33,726 nt of DNA from Thermoplasmata archaeon. Lineage in GTDB: Archaea > Thermoplasmatota > Thermoplasmata > Thermoplasmatales > Thermoplasmataceae. Under the pieces are notes generated by a model. It did not search any database, was not told where the DNA came from, and saw nothing but the letters and a program-made list of their open reading frames with translations. Below, one piece after another: positions 33,561-33,726 of this stretch. Both the position numbers and the translations under genes were made by a program. Position 1 is the stretch's first letter, and each line of letters opens with the position of its first letter. The DNA lies in the NCBI GenBank assembly GCA_021797555.1, contig JAJZZM010000018.1:1-33726 (forward strand). Reading direction: 5' to 3'.

Positions 33561-33726
33561 TTATATTTTTTTATTTAAACCAGTATTATATTTATTTAGT
33601 TTATCATTTAACTTTACAATAGCCCTTATTACACCTAAATGTGTAATTGCCTGTGGAAAATTGCCCAATAAATCATGGGTATTCAAATCAACCTCCTCTG
33701 AGAATAGCATTAAATGGTTTGATAGA
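33561..33726 (-). CDS. GH15 glucoamylase-like protein, C-terminal end (partial)
   Basis: The last 54 codons of a gene whose 5' part lies beyond the window. LFSEEVDLNTHDLLGNFPQ followed by AITHLGVIRAIVKLN matches the end of glycoside hydrolase family 15 enzymes (SEExD...LLGNFPQAxSHLGLI), which release glucose from starch or glycogen. The stop lies 23 bases before the arginyl-tRNA synthetase ATG. In thermoacidophiles such enzymes feed glucose to the Entner-Doudoroff route. The call rests on a short but distinctive motif. Confidence 0.8.
   Translation of the reverse strand, partial: LSNHLMLFSEEVDLNTHDLLGNFPQAITHLGVIRAIVKLNDKLNKYNTGLNKKI

Overview
This is a low-GC archaeal chromosome segment. 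The lineage is shown by a thermosome, archaeal/eukaryotic-type ribosomal proteins (eL18, uL13, uS9) next to RNA polymerase subunit N, a DUF2070 membrane protein, TATA-box promoters about 22-28 nt upstream of start codons (leaderless transcripts), and GGTGAT Shine-Dalgarno sites inside operons. A glyceraldehyde dehydrogenase of the non-phosphorylative Entner-Doudoroff type, an acetyl-CoA synthetase/acetate transporter pair, a GH15 glucoamylase end and many permeases fit a heterotrophic thermoacidophile of the Thermoplasmatales. Picrophilus is my best guess from gene content and AT-richness; no database search was possible.

Layout. 1-3.0 kb: end of acetyl-CoA synthetase, acetate-family transporter, amino acid permease. 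3.0-5.9 kb: sparse, with tRNA-Pro, an MFS gene of atypical codon use, and two small genes. 5.9-11.1 kb (minus): ornithine carbamoyltransferase, thioredoxin reductase, thermosome and a tandem ThyX-like protein. 11.2-18.9 kb: NAD-dependent epimerase-like protein, an unknown protein, tRNA-Gln, chorismate synthase, a minus-strand group (HAD phosphatase, RNase Z-like hydrolase, ATP-NAD kinase-like protein, DUF2070) and a DUF92 gene. 19.0-21.4 kb: decayed IS605-type transposase, then the rpl18e-rpl13-rps9-rpoN operon. 21.4-24.3 kb: sugar-porter-like MFS, TrmJ-like methyltransferase and long FKBP. 24.7-28.0 kb: glyceraldehyde dehydrogenase, MBL hydrolase, U32-like protein. 30.2-33.7 kb (minus): pyruvate kinase, arginyl-tRNA synthetase, end of a GH15 glucoamylase.

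The most unusual stretch is 27.98-30.0 kb. A 27-residue peptide gene ending in CRCGYSPSWGN overlaps (TAATG) a radical SAM/SPASM enzyme gene. A GC-rich hairpin plus T-run sits at the junction, with the enzyme's start codon in its loop. This is the architecture of a small ribosomally made, post-translationally modified peptide (RiPP) system. The enzyme frame carries one in-frame TGA exactly between the radical SAM core and a complete SPASM domain. Downstream lie a near-identical 142-bp copy of part of the pyruvate kinase gene, a decayed fragment of the aldehyde dehydrogenase gene, and a second diverged copy of the peptide promoter with a nine-codon ORF, so the locus has been repeatedly rearranged.

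Two genes (DUF92 and possibly the acetate transporter) have a Shine-Dalgarno at standard spacing before an AUA codon rather than AUG/GUG/UUG.
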